Shown here piece by piece: positions 21,913 to 31,415 of a stretch of 64,000 nucleotides of DNA. Every line of letters begins with the position of its first letter. Position 1 is the stretch's first letter. Below the pieces are notes generated by a model. It made no database searches and was not told where the DNA came from. It saw nothing but the letters and a program-made list of their open reading frames with translations. A program made the translations under genes and the position numbers. Origin of the DNA: Prochlorococcus sp. AG-418-G18 (GTDB taxonomy: Bacteria; Cyanobacteriota; Cyanobacteriia; PCC-6307; Cyanobiaceae); contig QCLX01000002.1 in assembly GCA_003214215.1 (NCBI GenBank), positions 21,392-85,391 on the forward strand. Direction: 5' to 3'.

Positions 21913-24900
21913 TTATATTTTAATAGCTTTCCAATCCCCAGTAAGGATAAATGCGCCCCAATAGAATGGTTTTGACCAGTCACTTTTGATTGAATTAGGA
22001 CTTTTTATTACACCTAATCTAAAATCTCTTTGTGTTTTCATGAGAGCTTCTTCTTTGCTTTTGCCAAGTTTAAGATTTTTATAAAAGCCCTCCATAAATG
22101 CTGCCGTTGCAATATCTTCTACTTTCCACAAAGTTAAAATACTTGATTTTGCTCCTGCAATATTGATTGATCTTTTTAGACCATATACTCCTTCTCCTTC
22201 AATTATGTCTCCCTTGCCAGACTCGCAAGCTGAGATAACTACTAGTTCAGTATCTTTCCAGTTAAGGAGCGATATTTCCATTGCAGTTAAGTAACCATCA
22301 TCATTTGAAAAAGAAGTTTGATTGTTAGCACCAGCTAAAACAACACCACTTCTTAATAAAGGATTCTCATTTTGAAATCTTATTGGAAGTAAATTTAAAT
22401 CATTTTGTAATCTAAAGAGATTGGGTGTCTGATAAGAATTATTTTTTGGAGTTGGGATATAAAATGCATGACTTGCAATATGAATTAATTTTGGAGATAT
22501 ATGTTTTTGTAATTTTGTTGTTGTAGCTTCGCTAAGTGTAAATAACTTAGCATTTGTAATTTGTGAAATTATTTCGCCTTCTGCCTGAGAACCTGGTAAA
22601 GATTTCCATAATTTATCTTTTAAATTTACAGATATTTTTTGCTCTATAGGATGAGTTATAAAGTCGCTGATTAATTCATTATTTTTATTATCAAAGTCTG
22701 GATTAGCTATAACAATAGATGAATTTAAGGAATTTTCTGAAGTTTCAGATAATTTAATTAAATCTCTCCCAGTAGTTAAGTTTCTTATTTTTATTTCTTC
22801 AACAAGTAATTTTTTGCTTGAAGGTAAACTTAATACATTAAATGGAAGACTATTTAATTCTCCATCTAATGAAATAAACCATACATCCTTTTCTCCTATA
22901 GCTTCATATAAAGGTTTTATTACTAAATCACTAATTTCTTTAAATACTTTTGAATCCAATGTAGACCCCTGTTTAATTTCAAATATGGTTTCTCTAACCT
23001 TTTTTTCTAAAATATTAGAAGAACCTAAATCAATAGATATTATTTCTTTGTTTGGTTTTAATATTAAAGCTAAATATTTAGACTGAGTTTTAATAGGTTC
23101 ATCTTTACTTTTAAAAATAATTTGATTATATTTTTGAAATTCTATTAAAACAGAATTCTCAGGCAATACTTCACTTATTTGTTCTATTTCAACAACATCA
23201 TTTTTAATAGATGGAAGTTTTTTCTCAAGAATTGATTTTCGTTTAGTAAGACGATCTCTTAATTCTTGGGATAATTCATAAGATGATAATTGACTAACTA
23301 TTTTTGATATTTCTTTGAAATTAGAATCTTGAGAAATAGATTCTCTTGCTATTTGTGACTGTTTTTTTTCTATATCTTGAAGTAAACCTTGATGATTTAG
23401 TCTAGAAAATAATGCCATGCGGGCACCAGATTTACTATTCAATGCCCATTGAAAAGGGGACATGAAAGAACTTCTCATGGATTCTAGAAATTGTTCTCTA
23501 CTATTTAAGGCAAGGTACTGAGTTTCTTTTTGTATTAAACTAAATATTCCTTTTAAACCTTCATAAGCATAGGGTTCAATTTTATTTTCTTGATCTATTA
23601 AAGAATATATAAAAGCTAAGTTGATACTTATTTGATTAGTTTCAGCATCATTATTACCGAGAATCTTTTTTCTTATATTAAATGCCTCTAAAAGATATGG
23701 TTCGGCTTCTAAAAAAAGATTTTGACCAATATAATTAACAGCCATATTATTTAAGATATTTGATATCAGTAATTTATTTTCTGCCAAATAATTTTTACTT
23801 AGTTCTAATGCCTCTTGGTCAAATAATTGAGCTTTTTTATATCTTCCTTGTATTCTATTGATATGACCTAGGTTACTTATAATTGTAATGTAAAAGCTAT
23901 TTTTTTTGCCAACTGATTTTTCTGTAATTTTTTTTGATCTAATTAATTGTGATTTAGCTTCTTCTAATTTGCCTTGTTTTAATAGGACTACATATAGATT
24001 GTTTAAAACTGAGGAAACTAAAATCTCATTATTTTCACTATCAGTCTTATAGCTTAATAAAGCCTCTTTATAAATTTCCTCTGCTTCTTCATATTTTCCC
24101 TGTTTTGAATATAACATTCCTAGACGATTTCTCATCTTTACTAAATCCCTACTTTCAGGTTTCAACAAGCCTTTTTTTGTATTGAAAGAAATCAAATATA
24201 AATCTTCTGCTTTTCTGTAAAGATCAATTTCGAAATATAAATCTGCTAATAAACTTTCAAATTCGGCAGTTGTTATATCATTATCTCCATTTTTATTTTT
24301 TATGATTTCTAGATTTGAAACAAGTATATTTTCTGCTTCCTTATAATCACCTTTTAATGTATAAAACTTAGCTAAGTTACTTTTTACCATTAATGTCTCT
24401 AAATGCTTTTCACCAATTGTATTTTTTAAAATATTAATAGAATCCAAAAAAAAGTTCTTTGATAGATTATATTTTCCTTTAATTAGAAAAATATAGCCTA
24501 AATTATTTTTAGATAATGCTAATTTAGGATCATTTTTGTTGAAGTATTTATTTGCAAAAATCAATGCTTTTTTTGCTTTTAATTCAGCTTTTTCATAATC
24601 TCCAAGTCGAGAATAAAGTTCATAGAGGTTGTTAGTTGTATTAAAAATCTCTTCATCATCATCATTTAATATTTTTTCTTTTATATTTAATGCTTTAAGA
24701 AGATTATTTTCTGCATCATTATATTTTCCTTGATAAATGTTGGTATATCCAAGATTATCAAAAGTAATTGCAACCTCTATATCATTAATACCAAAAAGAT
24801 TTTTTTTTATTTTTAATGAATCTTTAAATAATTTTTCTGCAGAATTATAATCGCCAAGAAAAATATGGTTTTCTGCAATCTCTTGAAATATTGATGCTGA

Positions 24901-25206
24901 AATATCCTCAAATTGTTCCTTGGGAGCATATTCTGATAAAACATTCAAAGCTTGATAAAAGGTTTTAATTGAGTTTTGATATCTCAAGTTTTTGTTTTCT
25001 TTCCTTGCTTTTTCTATAAGAGTTGAAAACTTTTTTATTTGTGATTTATTTTTTTTATTAGAATTTTTATTGACTAGTACAGACTTTTCTAAATTATATT
25101 TACTAGTCTGAATATTCTCTTTAGGTATTGAAAAGTACCTTCCAGCAATAATAGCTAAAGGTACTACTATTGAAAAAGTTATTGTATTTGTAATTTTTTT
25201 ATTCAT
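21913..25206 (-). CDS. Membrane-anchored TPR-CHAT caspase-like protease
   Basis: 1097 aa. Hydrophobic N-terminal segment at about 7-25, then about a dozen 42-residue TPR units (about 60-560), a helical linker, and a C-terminal CHAT domain (about 700-1097). The His of the dyad lies in LIHIASHAFY (about His913) and the Cys in LVVISACESGKGD (about Cys994); both are intact, so the protease is probably active. CHAT proteins are caspase/separase-fold peptidases used in bacterial regulated proteolysis and conflict systems. Convergent with the HTH operon and upstream of TPR, MoxR and vWA genes. The anchor and extended TPR array suggest a membrane-localised sensor with protein partners. Confidence 0.9.
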   Translation of the reverse strand: MNKKITNTITFSIVVPLAIIAGRYFSIPKENIQTSKYNLEKSVLVNKNSNKKNKSQIKKFSTLIEKARKENKNLRYQNSIKTFYQALNVLSEYAPKEQFEDISASIFQEIAENHIFLGDYNSAEKLFKDSLKIKKNLFGINDIEVAITFDNLGYTNIYQGKYNDAENNLLKALNIKEKILNDDDEEIFNTTNNLYELYSRLGDYEKAELKAKKALIFANKYFNKNDPKLALSKNNLGYIFLIKGKYNLSKNFFLDSINILKNTIGEKHLETLMVKSNLAKFYTLKGDYKEAENILVSNLEIIKNKNGDNDITTAEFESLLADLYFEIDLYRKAEDLYLISFNTKKGLLKPESRDLVKMRNRLGMLYSKQGKYEEAEEIYKEALLSYKTDSENNEILVSSVLNNLYVVLLKQGKLEEAKSQLIRSKKITEKSVGKKNSFYITIISNLGHINRIQGRYKKAQLFDQEALELSKNYLAENKLLISNILNNMAVNYIGQNLFLEAEPYLLEAFNIRKKILGNNDAETNQISINLAFIYSLIDQENKIEPYAYEGLKGIFSLIQKETQYLALNSREQFLESMRSSFMSPFQWALNSKSGARMALFSRLNHQGLLQDIEKKQSQIARESISQDSNFKEISKIVSQLSSYELSQELRDRLTKRKSILEKKLPSIKNDVVEIEQISEVLPENSVLIEFQKYNQIIFKSKDEPIKTQSKYLALILKPNKEIISIDLGSSNILEKKVRETIFEIKQGSTLDSKVFKEISDLVIKPLYEAIGEKDVWFISLDGELNSLPFNVLSLPSSKKLLVEEIKIRNLTTGRDLIKLSETSENSLNSSIVIANPDFDNKNNELISDFITHPIEQKISVNLKDKLWKSLPGSQAEGEIISQITNAKLFTLSEATTTKLQKHISPKLIHIASHAFYIPTPKNNSYQTPNLFRLQNDLNLLPIRFQNENPLLRSGVVLAGANNQTSFSNDDGYLTAMEISLLNWKDTELVVISACESGKGDIIEGEGVYGLKRSINIAGAKSSILTLWKVEDIATAAFMEGFYKNLKLGKSKEEALMKTQRDFRLGVIKSPNSIKSDWSKPFYWGAFILTGDWKAIKI

Positions 25207-25314
25207 TTGAGACCTTTATTTACGTAAATTTTATAAATTCAAAATATTAAAGTAATTTTTAATTAAACATTAACATCAATATATTAGATCTTGATTTTCT
25301 TGATAATTATTTTT

Positions 25315-26217
25315 TTAGTATATATTTTCATTTATTACTTTTATTGCCTGTTCATTTTCATCAATCATTTTATCCATATTAGCTTTATGTCCAGGTGAAA
25401 TTAATATAGACTTTGCTTTTAATATAGCCTTTGCTTTTTCTAAGTCTTTATTAGAATCTTTAAAATATTTTATTTTTGATTCAATGCTTCGAGAATTCTT
25501 AGCTACAAGATTTTTGACGTATCCTCTATCATAATATGCCCATCCTAATTCTGAATTGATTTTGATAGCTGTGTCTAAATCCTTTATTGCACTTTTAAAA
25601 TTACGTATATCTATTTTTACTTCTCCTCTTCTTAAGTACAAATTTTCATTAGCAGGATAAAATTTAATTGCTTTATTTAAATCTTTTATAGAGGCAGAAG
25701 AGTCTCCTAGTAGTAAGTTTATTTCTGCTTTTTTTGCAAATAATTTTTTTGTTTTATTTTTATTGATTTTGATAGCATCATCATAATCCTTTAAAGCTCC
25801 TTTTAAATAATCCTTTACAGCTCCTTTTAAATTTTTATTTTGTTCTTTTATCCTTCCTCTTAAGAAGTAAACATAATAATATTGTTTTTTTAATCTTTCT
25901 GCTTTTTCATAATCTTTAACAGCCCCTTTAATATCTCCAATCCTCGATTTAGCATATCCTCTATATATATGCATGATATTAAATTTCATGGCTTTATCAT
26001 AATCATCTAATGCTCTATAAAAATCTCTATTAATTTCTTTTTCTTTCCCATTTTTAATAAAAATAAAGGGATCTTTAGGATAAATATCAATAGCTTTATT
26101 AAGATCAATTAGTGCTTCTTCAAATCTATATAATTCGATTTTTATTTTTCCCATTTCAATTAGTTCATTTTTTAAATACCATGCATGATCTTCCCATGGA
26201 ATATTTTCACTGCTCAT
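25315..26217 (-). CDS. TPR repeat protein
   Basis: 300 aa made almost entirely of 34-residue TPRs of the form alpha-A...DYxKAxxxN (for example ALIDLNKAIDIYPKDP, AIKDLDTAIKINSELGWAYYDRGYVK). No signal peptide or enzymatic domain. One repeat region around 150-175 contains a short internal duplication (LKGAVKDYLKGALKDYDDAIK). Likely a scaffold for protein-protein contacts. It lies upstream of the TPR-CHAT gene on the same strand with a 108-base gap, and divergent from the moxR-vWA pair. Confidence 0.8.
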   Translation of the reverse strand: MSSENIPWEDHAWYLKNELIEMGKIKIELYRFEEALIDLNKAIDIYPKDPFIFIKNGKEKEINRDFYRALDDYDKAMKFNIMHIYRGYAKSRIGDIKGAVKDYEKAERLKKQYYYVYFLRGRIKEQNKNLKGAVKDYLKGALKDYDDAIKINKNKTKKLFAKKAEINLLLGDSSASIKDLNKAIKFYPANENLYLRRGEVKIDIRNFKSAIKDLDTAIKINSELGWAYYDRGYVKNLVAKNSRSIESKIKYFKDSNKDLEKAKAILKAKSILISPGHKANMDKMIDENEQAIKVINENIY

Positions 26218-26371
26218 AATGAATATTATTTTTAATTAGATAATTTCTTATAGTTTTATTTCTTTTAGTTGATTCCAATTTATTTATAGAGCTTTGAAAA
26301 TAATGAGAAATAAATTTTTGGAATCATTTTTATTATTTGGAACTATTAATTTTCTAGAAAATAATTTTGTT

Positions 26372-27394
26372 ATGAATCCAAAAGAGCTAATTAATTTTTT
26401 AGAAAAGCTAATTTCAGATAATTTAAATATAAGTACTATGATTTGGGGCCCACCTGGGATTGGTAAATCAAGCATTGTTGCTTCAGCTGCCAAGAATGCA
26501 AAAATTGATTTTATTGATTTACGTTTAAGCCAACTTGCGCCAACTGATTTAAGAGGATTACCTGTTCCAATTCATCCAAAGGATAATAATGAGCAAGGGA
26601 CATCAAAGTGGTATCCTCCAGAATTTCTTCCAAGAACTGGGGAAGGAATTCTCTTTCTTGATGAATTGAATATGGCTCCTCCTGTAATGCAAGGAGTTGC
26701 ACAGCAATTAATACTTGATAGGAAAATAGGAAGTTATAAAGTACCAGATGGTTGGAAGATATTATCAGCTGGAAATAGAAAAGAGGATAGGGCTTCAGTT
26801 TTTGAAATGCCTTCGCCATTAGCTAATAGATTTATTCATTTGGAAGTAGAAGCAAATTATGAAAGTTTTAAAAATTATGCAATTAGTAAAAATATTGCAG
26901 AAGAAATAACTGCATTTTTAGCTTTTAGACCTAAGCTGCTGCATTCAATGAATATAGATCAGAAAGCTTGGCCCTCTCCTAGATCATGGGAAATTGCCAG
27001 TAATCTTTTTAAACACGATCTGCCAATTGATATTGCAGTTGGAGATGGTGCCGCCTCTGAATTTAATTCATATATAAATGTTTATAAAAAGATTCCTAAT
27101 CTTGAAAATATATTAAAAGGAAAGGGCAAGAGTATTAGTTTTCCAAAGCAAATATCTTCTCAGTGGGCTACGACAACGGGACTTATATATAGATCAAAAA
27201 GTGCAAAAGAAGTAAAAAATGTTTTTGTTTGGTTAATAGAAAATGCAACTCCTGAATGGACACAATTATACGCTTCAGATATTGTAGAAAGCTTTAAAAG
27301 CCAAGGAAAGCTATCTGAGTTGGCAAAGGTAGTAATGAATGATGAAAGGATTATCAAATACTTTAAAGATTTTGAATCAATTTTAAATAAATAA
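26372..27394 (+). CDS. MoxR-family AAA+ ATPase
   Basis: About 340 aa when started at the ATG at 26372; an earlier ATG (26303) or TTG would add an unusual extension. Walker A GPPGIGKS (about 26-33), Walker B GILFLDELNMA, and sensor region ILSAGNRKED identify the MoxR/RavA branch of AAA+ chaperone-like ATPases. MoxR proteins remodel clients with a vWA partner, and here the vWA gene follows after only 6 bases. Probably the motor of a two-component chaperone module within the island. Confidence 0.9.
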   Translation: MNPKELINFLEKLISDNLNISTMIWGPPGIGKSSIVASAAKNAKIDFIDLRLSQLAPTDLRGLPVPIHPKDNNEQGTSKWYPPEFLPRTGEGILFLDELNMAPPVMQGVAQQLILDRKIGSYKVPDGWKILSAGNRKEDRASVFEMPSPLANRFIHLEVEANYESFKNYAISKNIAEEITAFLAFRPKLLHSMNIDQKAWPSPRSWEIASNLFKHDLPIDIAVGDGAASEFNSYINVYKKIPNLENILKGKGKSISFPKQISSQWATTTGLIYRSKSAKEVKNVFVWLIENATPEWTQLYASDIVESFKSQGKLSELAKVVMNDERIIKYFKDFESILNK

Positions 27395-27400
27395 AGACAA

Positions 27401-28564
27401 ATGGAATCCACCAAACTTTTCGAATATATAAGTGCAACAAAAATAAGATTACGCAAGTTATCTCCTTTTTTTGCAGCATTATCTCTATATGCAGAAATTG
27501 ATTTTTCTGATGAAGTACAACTTGCAGCAACAAATGGTAAAAAGATAATCTTCAATCCGACAACTTATATTCAATTGCCTCCATCTGAAAGAGATGGCGT
27601 CTTCCTACATGAACTATTGCATATGGCTCTTCTTCATCATTTAAGAAGAGGAGTTAGGGATCATTATATTTTTAATATTGCAGCGGATATTGTAGTAAAT
27701 GGGATGATTGTAAATGAGGGTAATTTTAAAATCCCAAAATACGGAATAAGAGATGAGGATTTAGAGCATTTAAGTGTTGAGGAAGTTTATGAATTAATAA
27801 TTAAAAATAAGAAAAAATATAATTTGAATTTAGTCGATTTAATTAATGATGAAAAAGATTCTGAAGATAAAGATTCTAAAGGGAAAGGTGATGATCTTAA
27901 AACTGGAATTAGTGATTTAAATACTGAAGCTGAAATCAGAAATTATTGGAAACAAGCAATTAATGATGCGAAATTAATTACTAAAGGTTCTTCAGGACAT
28001 TCTTTGCCAGAATCATTTGAAAGGAATTTTGGAGAGGTCTTAGAGCCTGAGATTGATTGGAAGACAAAGCTTTGGAATTTCTTAGTAAGAACCCCTATAG
28101 ATTTTGGTGAATTTGATAGAAGACTTATATATTCAGGCTTATATTTAGAAAACCTTGAAGGTGAAAGTATTAATGTTTTTTGTTGCATAGATACAAGTGG
28201 ATCTATATCAGAATATGAAATAAATAAATTTATGAGAGAGATAAAAGGAATTATTAATGCTTATCCTAATTTAAATTGCAGATTATGGTATGCCGATCAT
28301 GAATGCTATGGTCCATATAATATTGACTCTATAGAAAATGTTCCAAAGCCCAAGGGTGGAGGAGGAACAGATTTTGAACCATTCTTTAAGGACATCACTA
28401 AAAAAGAATTTAATAATAATGAAGGTGTTTGCATTTATTTAACTGATGGATATGGTTATTTCCCTGAGAAGGAACCAGATTTACCAGTCCTTTGGGTTGT
28501 TATTCCAGGAGGAGCTGAACAGGAATATTTTCCTTTTGGTGAGATAGTAAAACTTACTAATTAG
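27401..28564 (+). CDS. Metallopeptidase-like / vWA domain protein (DUF2201 type)
   Basis: 387 aa. An N-terminal metallopeptidase-like domain has HELLH at 70-74 followed by two more His; a charged linker (about 150-200) leads to a C-terminal von Willebrand A-like domain with MIDAS DTSGS at 264-268 and a second metal-contact loop in GGGGTDFEPFF (about 321-331). This fusion typically pairs with a MoxR ATPase, as here. The role may be metal-dependent client binding or proteolysis coupled to the ATPase. Neighbouring CHAT and TPR genes recall MoxR-vWA-effector conflict modules (inference). Confidence 0.85.
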   Translation: MESTKLFEYISATKIRLRKLSPFFAALSLYAEIDFSDEVQLAATNGKKIIFNPTTYIQLPPSERDGVFLHELLHMALLHHLRRGVRDHYIFNIAADIVVNGMIVNEGNFKIPKYGIRDEDLEHLSVEEVYELIIKNKKKYNLNLVDLINDEKDSEDKDSKGKGDDLKTGISDLNTEAEIRNYWKQAINDAKLITKGSSGHSLPESFERNFGEVLEPEIDWKTKLWNFLVRTPIDFGEFDRRLIYSGLYLENLEGESINVFCCIDTSGSISEYEINKFMREIKGIINAYPNLNCRLWYADHECYGPYNIDSIENVPKPKGGGGTDFEPFFKDITKKEFNNNEGVCIYLTDGYGYFPEKEPDLPVLWVVIPGGAEQEYFPFGEIVKLTN

Positions 28565-28624
28565 TAAAAAAAGGAATCATAAATATTTTCTCAAACTATA
28601 TAAAAATAGAAATAATTTTCAAAA

Positions 28625-29620
28625 TTGGATATTAAGAGGATCGTAATTGAAAATCAAGTTGATAGGAAAAAGCAAATTGATTTTAAAAAACATATAGATG
28701 GATGTAGTAAGTTAGATTATCTTTTCACTAAATTTCTAGAATATAGAACATCTTACAGTAGATATCCAACAATAAATAAATGGAGAGAATTTGTTGTAAC
28801 TTCCCTTTTAGAAAGTCTATCAGAAAATAAAAAATTGAAATTTGATATGGTTGGTATTAATAGTAATAAAAAACTTAAAGAAAACATTTACATATATCAA
28901 AAAAATAAAATAGTTTTATATGATTTTTATTTTTCTTGTGCTTTAGATTTCTATGAAGGAAATGATATTACAATAAATTCTTTGAGTATGGAAATATGTT
29001 ATGAGATGATTTTTGAAAAAAGTTATTATGGCTTTGATATATTTTATTTACCTAGTCAAATAGAAAGAAATATTTTTAAGGTACTTTCTAGAGTTAATTA
29101 TTCTAATGGATTCGAAAATAGTATTGGACAAAATTCTATTTTGAATGAATTAGAGACTCAACTCTGCAGGACGTTAGTTAATTTTGAAAATATCGAATAC
29201 AGCAATCTTTTTTCTTTGGATAAGGTATTAATTCAATTAAGTTATAAAATTTCTCCAGAAAATATTTTACATAACATAAATTATTTTAAAAAAATTATTT
29301 TTAAAGAACAAATGCTTTTAGCTCAAAGGTTGAGCTCTAAAAATATTATTGCTAAGAAATATAATGAAATTTCAAAAATGCTTCTTAGTATATTGAATTC
29401 TAAGGAAAAGGAACTTATTAATCTTAGATATGGATTAGATAATGAGAGAAGATATACTTTATTTGATATATATCATATGAAGCAATATAAAAACTATAAA
29501 TTGCTTTTAGAGGATTTAATAAGGGCATTATGGAAAATAAAGATCTGTTGGCCAAATGGAATAATATATAAATTACTTTTTTGTAGTGATGAACAATATC
29601 AAGAGGAATCACTTTTTTAA
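28625..29620 (+). CDS. Unknown protein with degenerate sigma-region-4-like C-terminus
   Basis: 331 aa if started at the TTG at 28625; no ATG lies near the N-terminus, so the start is uncertain. Most of the sequence is unrecognised. Near the C-terminus, LNSKEKELINLRYGLDNERRYTLFDIYH (about 259-286) resembles the first helices of sigma-70 region 4 (REREVIRLRFGL), but the recognition helix is not clearly preserved. Base composition matches the island. Located downstream of the vWA gene with a 60-base gap. Confidence 0.5.
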   Translation: MDIKRIVIENQVDRKKQIDFKKHIDGCSKLDYLFTKFLEYRTSYSRYPTINKWREFVVTSLLESLSENKKLKFDMVGINSNKKLKENIYIYQKNKIVLYDFYFSCALDFYEGNDITINSLSMEICYEMIFEKSYYGFDIFYLPSQIERNIFKVLSRVNYSNGFENSIGQNSILNELETQLCRTLVNFENIEYSNLFSLDKVLIQLSYKISPENILHNINYFKKIIFKEQMLLAQRLSSKNIIAKKYNEISKMLLSILNSKEKELINLRYGLDNERRYTLFDIYHMKQYKNYKLLLEDLIRALWKIKICWPNGIIYKLLFCSDEQYQEESLF

Positions 29621-29656
29621 ATGGGAACTAAATAAATATTGAAAATTATTTTTATT

Positions 29657-30112
29657 ATGAGAATCCCAACTAAAAACTTATCAAATGGATTTATTTCTGA
29701 AATTTTAAATTTATTTGGAGTTAAATCAAATGATATAAATAATCAAATTTCATTAGTAGAAGAAAGTTTTCTTTACAATATTTTTTATAATCAAGAATCT
29801 AAATCAATAGAATTTAGTTCATTTATATCTGTTAAAGAATTACTAGAAACTCAAAAAGATAACTTGAATTTTATCATAAAAAATCATGATCCAAGAATCA
29901 ATATCTCTTTTGAGAATAGTAAGGAAAAGGAAGAAGAAATAGATATATACATCTTCTTTGATTACTCTCTTTCAAAAAAGGATTTTTTAGAAGATATTGA
30001 GATTCTAAATCTTCATAATTTATTTAATTCACTTTTATACAAAGTAAATCATATTTGTAGGGAAATTAATATCAGGAAAAGAATTAATGAACTTAAATCA
30101 TTAGATATTTAG
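29657..30112 (+). CDS. Hypothetical protein
   Basis: About 151 aa from the ATG at 29657; an in-frame TTG at 29639 is less likely. Soluble, acidic in the middle (ENSKEKEEEIDIYIFFDYS), no known motif. It follows the region-4-like gene by under 40 bases and precedes the TPR-region-4 fusion on the same strand, so it may belong to the same transcript. Confidence 0.45.
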   Translation: MRIPTKNLSNGFISEILNLFGVKSNDINNQISLVEESFLYNIFYNQESKSIEFSSFISVKELLETQKDNLNFIIKNHDPRINISFENSKEKEEEIDIYIFFDYSLSKKDFLEDIEILNLHNLFNSLLYKVNHICREINIRKRINELKSLDI

Positions 30113-30162
30113 AATCGTCGATATATTTAATTAATTTAAAATTCAAAAATGTAATTTAAAAA

Positions 30163-30687
30163 ATGACTGAATCCAACGCTTCAAAGAAAAATCATTCAAA
30201 TAAAGATGATTTACCTTACATAAAATATTTGAATGAAGGTAATAAAAAATTCTACGAAAATGACTTCGAAGGAGCTATAAAATCCTTGAATACTGCTTTT
30301 AGACTAGGTTGCAATGATAGATATGCTTTTTGGAAAAGAGGCCTAGCTAAGAGTAAATTAGGAGATCACAAAGGTGCTCATAATGATATGGTTCAATTCG
30401 GTTTTCATCTGGAAAGTGATTATATGATTAAATTATTAAATGAAAAAATCAAAGAGAAATCTTACTTTACAGATGATTTTATTGATTTAATCTCATCATC
30501 TCTTGATGTCCAGGAACTTAAAGTAATTACAAATCGTTTTGGACTTGTAGATGGTGTATTTAGAACCCAAAGAGAAGTTGGTCAATTTTTAGGAATTACT
30601 CCTCAAAGGGTTTCTCAAATAGAATTAAAAGCAACAAAAAAAATTCAAATTGCCAAGTCTCTCGAAAATCTATTTGAAAGAAAATAA
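30163..30687 (+). CDS. TPR protein fused to a sigma-70 region 4-like HTH
   Basis: 174 aa. Residues about 15-85 form two TPR-like units (EGNKKFYENDFEGAIKSLNTAF; YAFWKRGLAKSKLGDHKGAHNDM). Residues about 108-170 read as sigma-70 region 4: VQELKVITNRFGLVDGVFRTQREVGQFLGITPQRVSQIE with a clear recognition helix, followed by a basic tail. There are no regions 2 or 3, so it cannot be a complete sigma factor; it might tether TPR partners to -35 DNA or RNA polymerase (inference). Convergent with the next TPR gene, overlapping by 18 bases. Confidence 0.75.
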   Translation: MTESNASKKNHSNKDDLPYIKYLNEGNKKFYENDFEGAIKSLNTAFRLGCNDRYAFWKRGLAKSKLGDHKGAHNDMVQFGFHLESDYMIKLLNEKIKEKSYFTDDFIDLISSSLDVQELKVITNRFGLVDGVFRTQREVGQFLGITPQRVSQIELKATKKIQIAKSLENLFERK

Positions 30688-31074
30688 TTCGAGTAATTTT
30701 AATTGTGTTTCTAAAATGTCTTTTGCTTTACCATTTAATTTTTGAAAAAATTCATAATCAATGCAATAAAGAGTTTCCTTTATAGCGTTGTCAAAATCTT
30801 TACTAGCTTTTTCTAAATTATTAACCTTTGCAAAAGCATAACCCCTATAGAAAAGAGATTCACCTAATTCTTTAGAAGTATTAAACTTTACATTTCTTTT
30901 CCATTTAGTAACCTTATTTAATAAATTTATACTTTGAGTAAAATCATAGATTGATTCTTTGTAAAATCCTTTTTTTAGATAAAATACTCCTCTAAATTTA
31001 AAACAAATAATTTTTTTGTAAGTTGATTTATTATTTTCAATAATTTCAGTAAGGTATTGAATATCACTAATCAT
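30670..31074 (-). CDS. TPR repeat protein
   Basis: 134 aa; two or three TPR units (FRGVFYLKKGFYKESIYDFTQSINLL; FYRGYAFAKVNNLEKASKDFDNAIKE). Its 3' end overlaps the convergent TPR-region-4 fusion gene by 18 bases. Promoter-distal member of a minus-strand run of TPR genes. Probable interaction scaffold; no other domain. Confidence 0.65.
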   Translation of the reverse strand: MISDIQYLTEIIENNKSTYKKIICFKFRGVFYLKKGFYKESIYDFTQSINLLNKVTKWKRNVKFNTSKELGESLFYRGYAFAKVNNLEKASKDFDNAIKETLYCIDYEFFQKLNGKAKDILETQLKLLELFSFK

Positions 31075-31090
31075 TTATTTTTTCAATTAT

Positions 31091-31387
31091 CTAATTTTTG
31101 AATTTATCTATATATTGCTTTTCTATTTTTTCTAAAATGTATGATTTCGCAAAACATGTATTACTTTTATTGAGAGCTTCTTTATAGTCTTTTATAGCAA
31201 GATGGTGATTCCCTAAAATTGAATATATATTTCCTCTATGAAAAAAAGCATTACTTAATTTTTTACTAGTAATTATGGCTTTAGTATATTCTTGAATAGC
31301 TCCTTCAAAATCCTCTAAGATTTTCTTTGCCCTTCCTAATCTGATAAACCTCCAATAATCTAATGGGACATTTTCTTCTTTAAACAT
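31091..31387 (-). CDS. Short TPR protein
   Basis: 98 aa; two TPR units (RLGRAKKILEDFEGAIQEYTKAI; FFHRGNIYSILGNHHLAIKDYKEAL) and a short C-terminal helix. ATG start. Spaced 16 bases from the next gene in the minus-strand TPR run. Confidence 0.65.
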   Translation of the reverse strand: MFKEENVPLDYWRFIRLGRAKKILEDFEGAIQEYTKAIITSKKLSNAFFHRGNIYSILGNHHLAIKDYKEALNKSNTCFAKSYILEKIEKQYIDKFKN

Positions 31388-31415
31388 AATCTAATTTTTT
31401 AATTCTTTTATTTAT

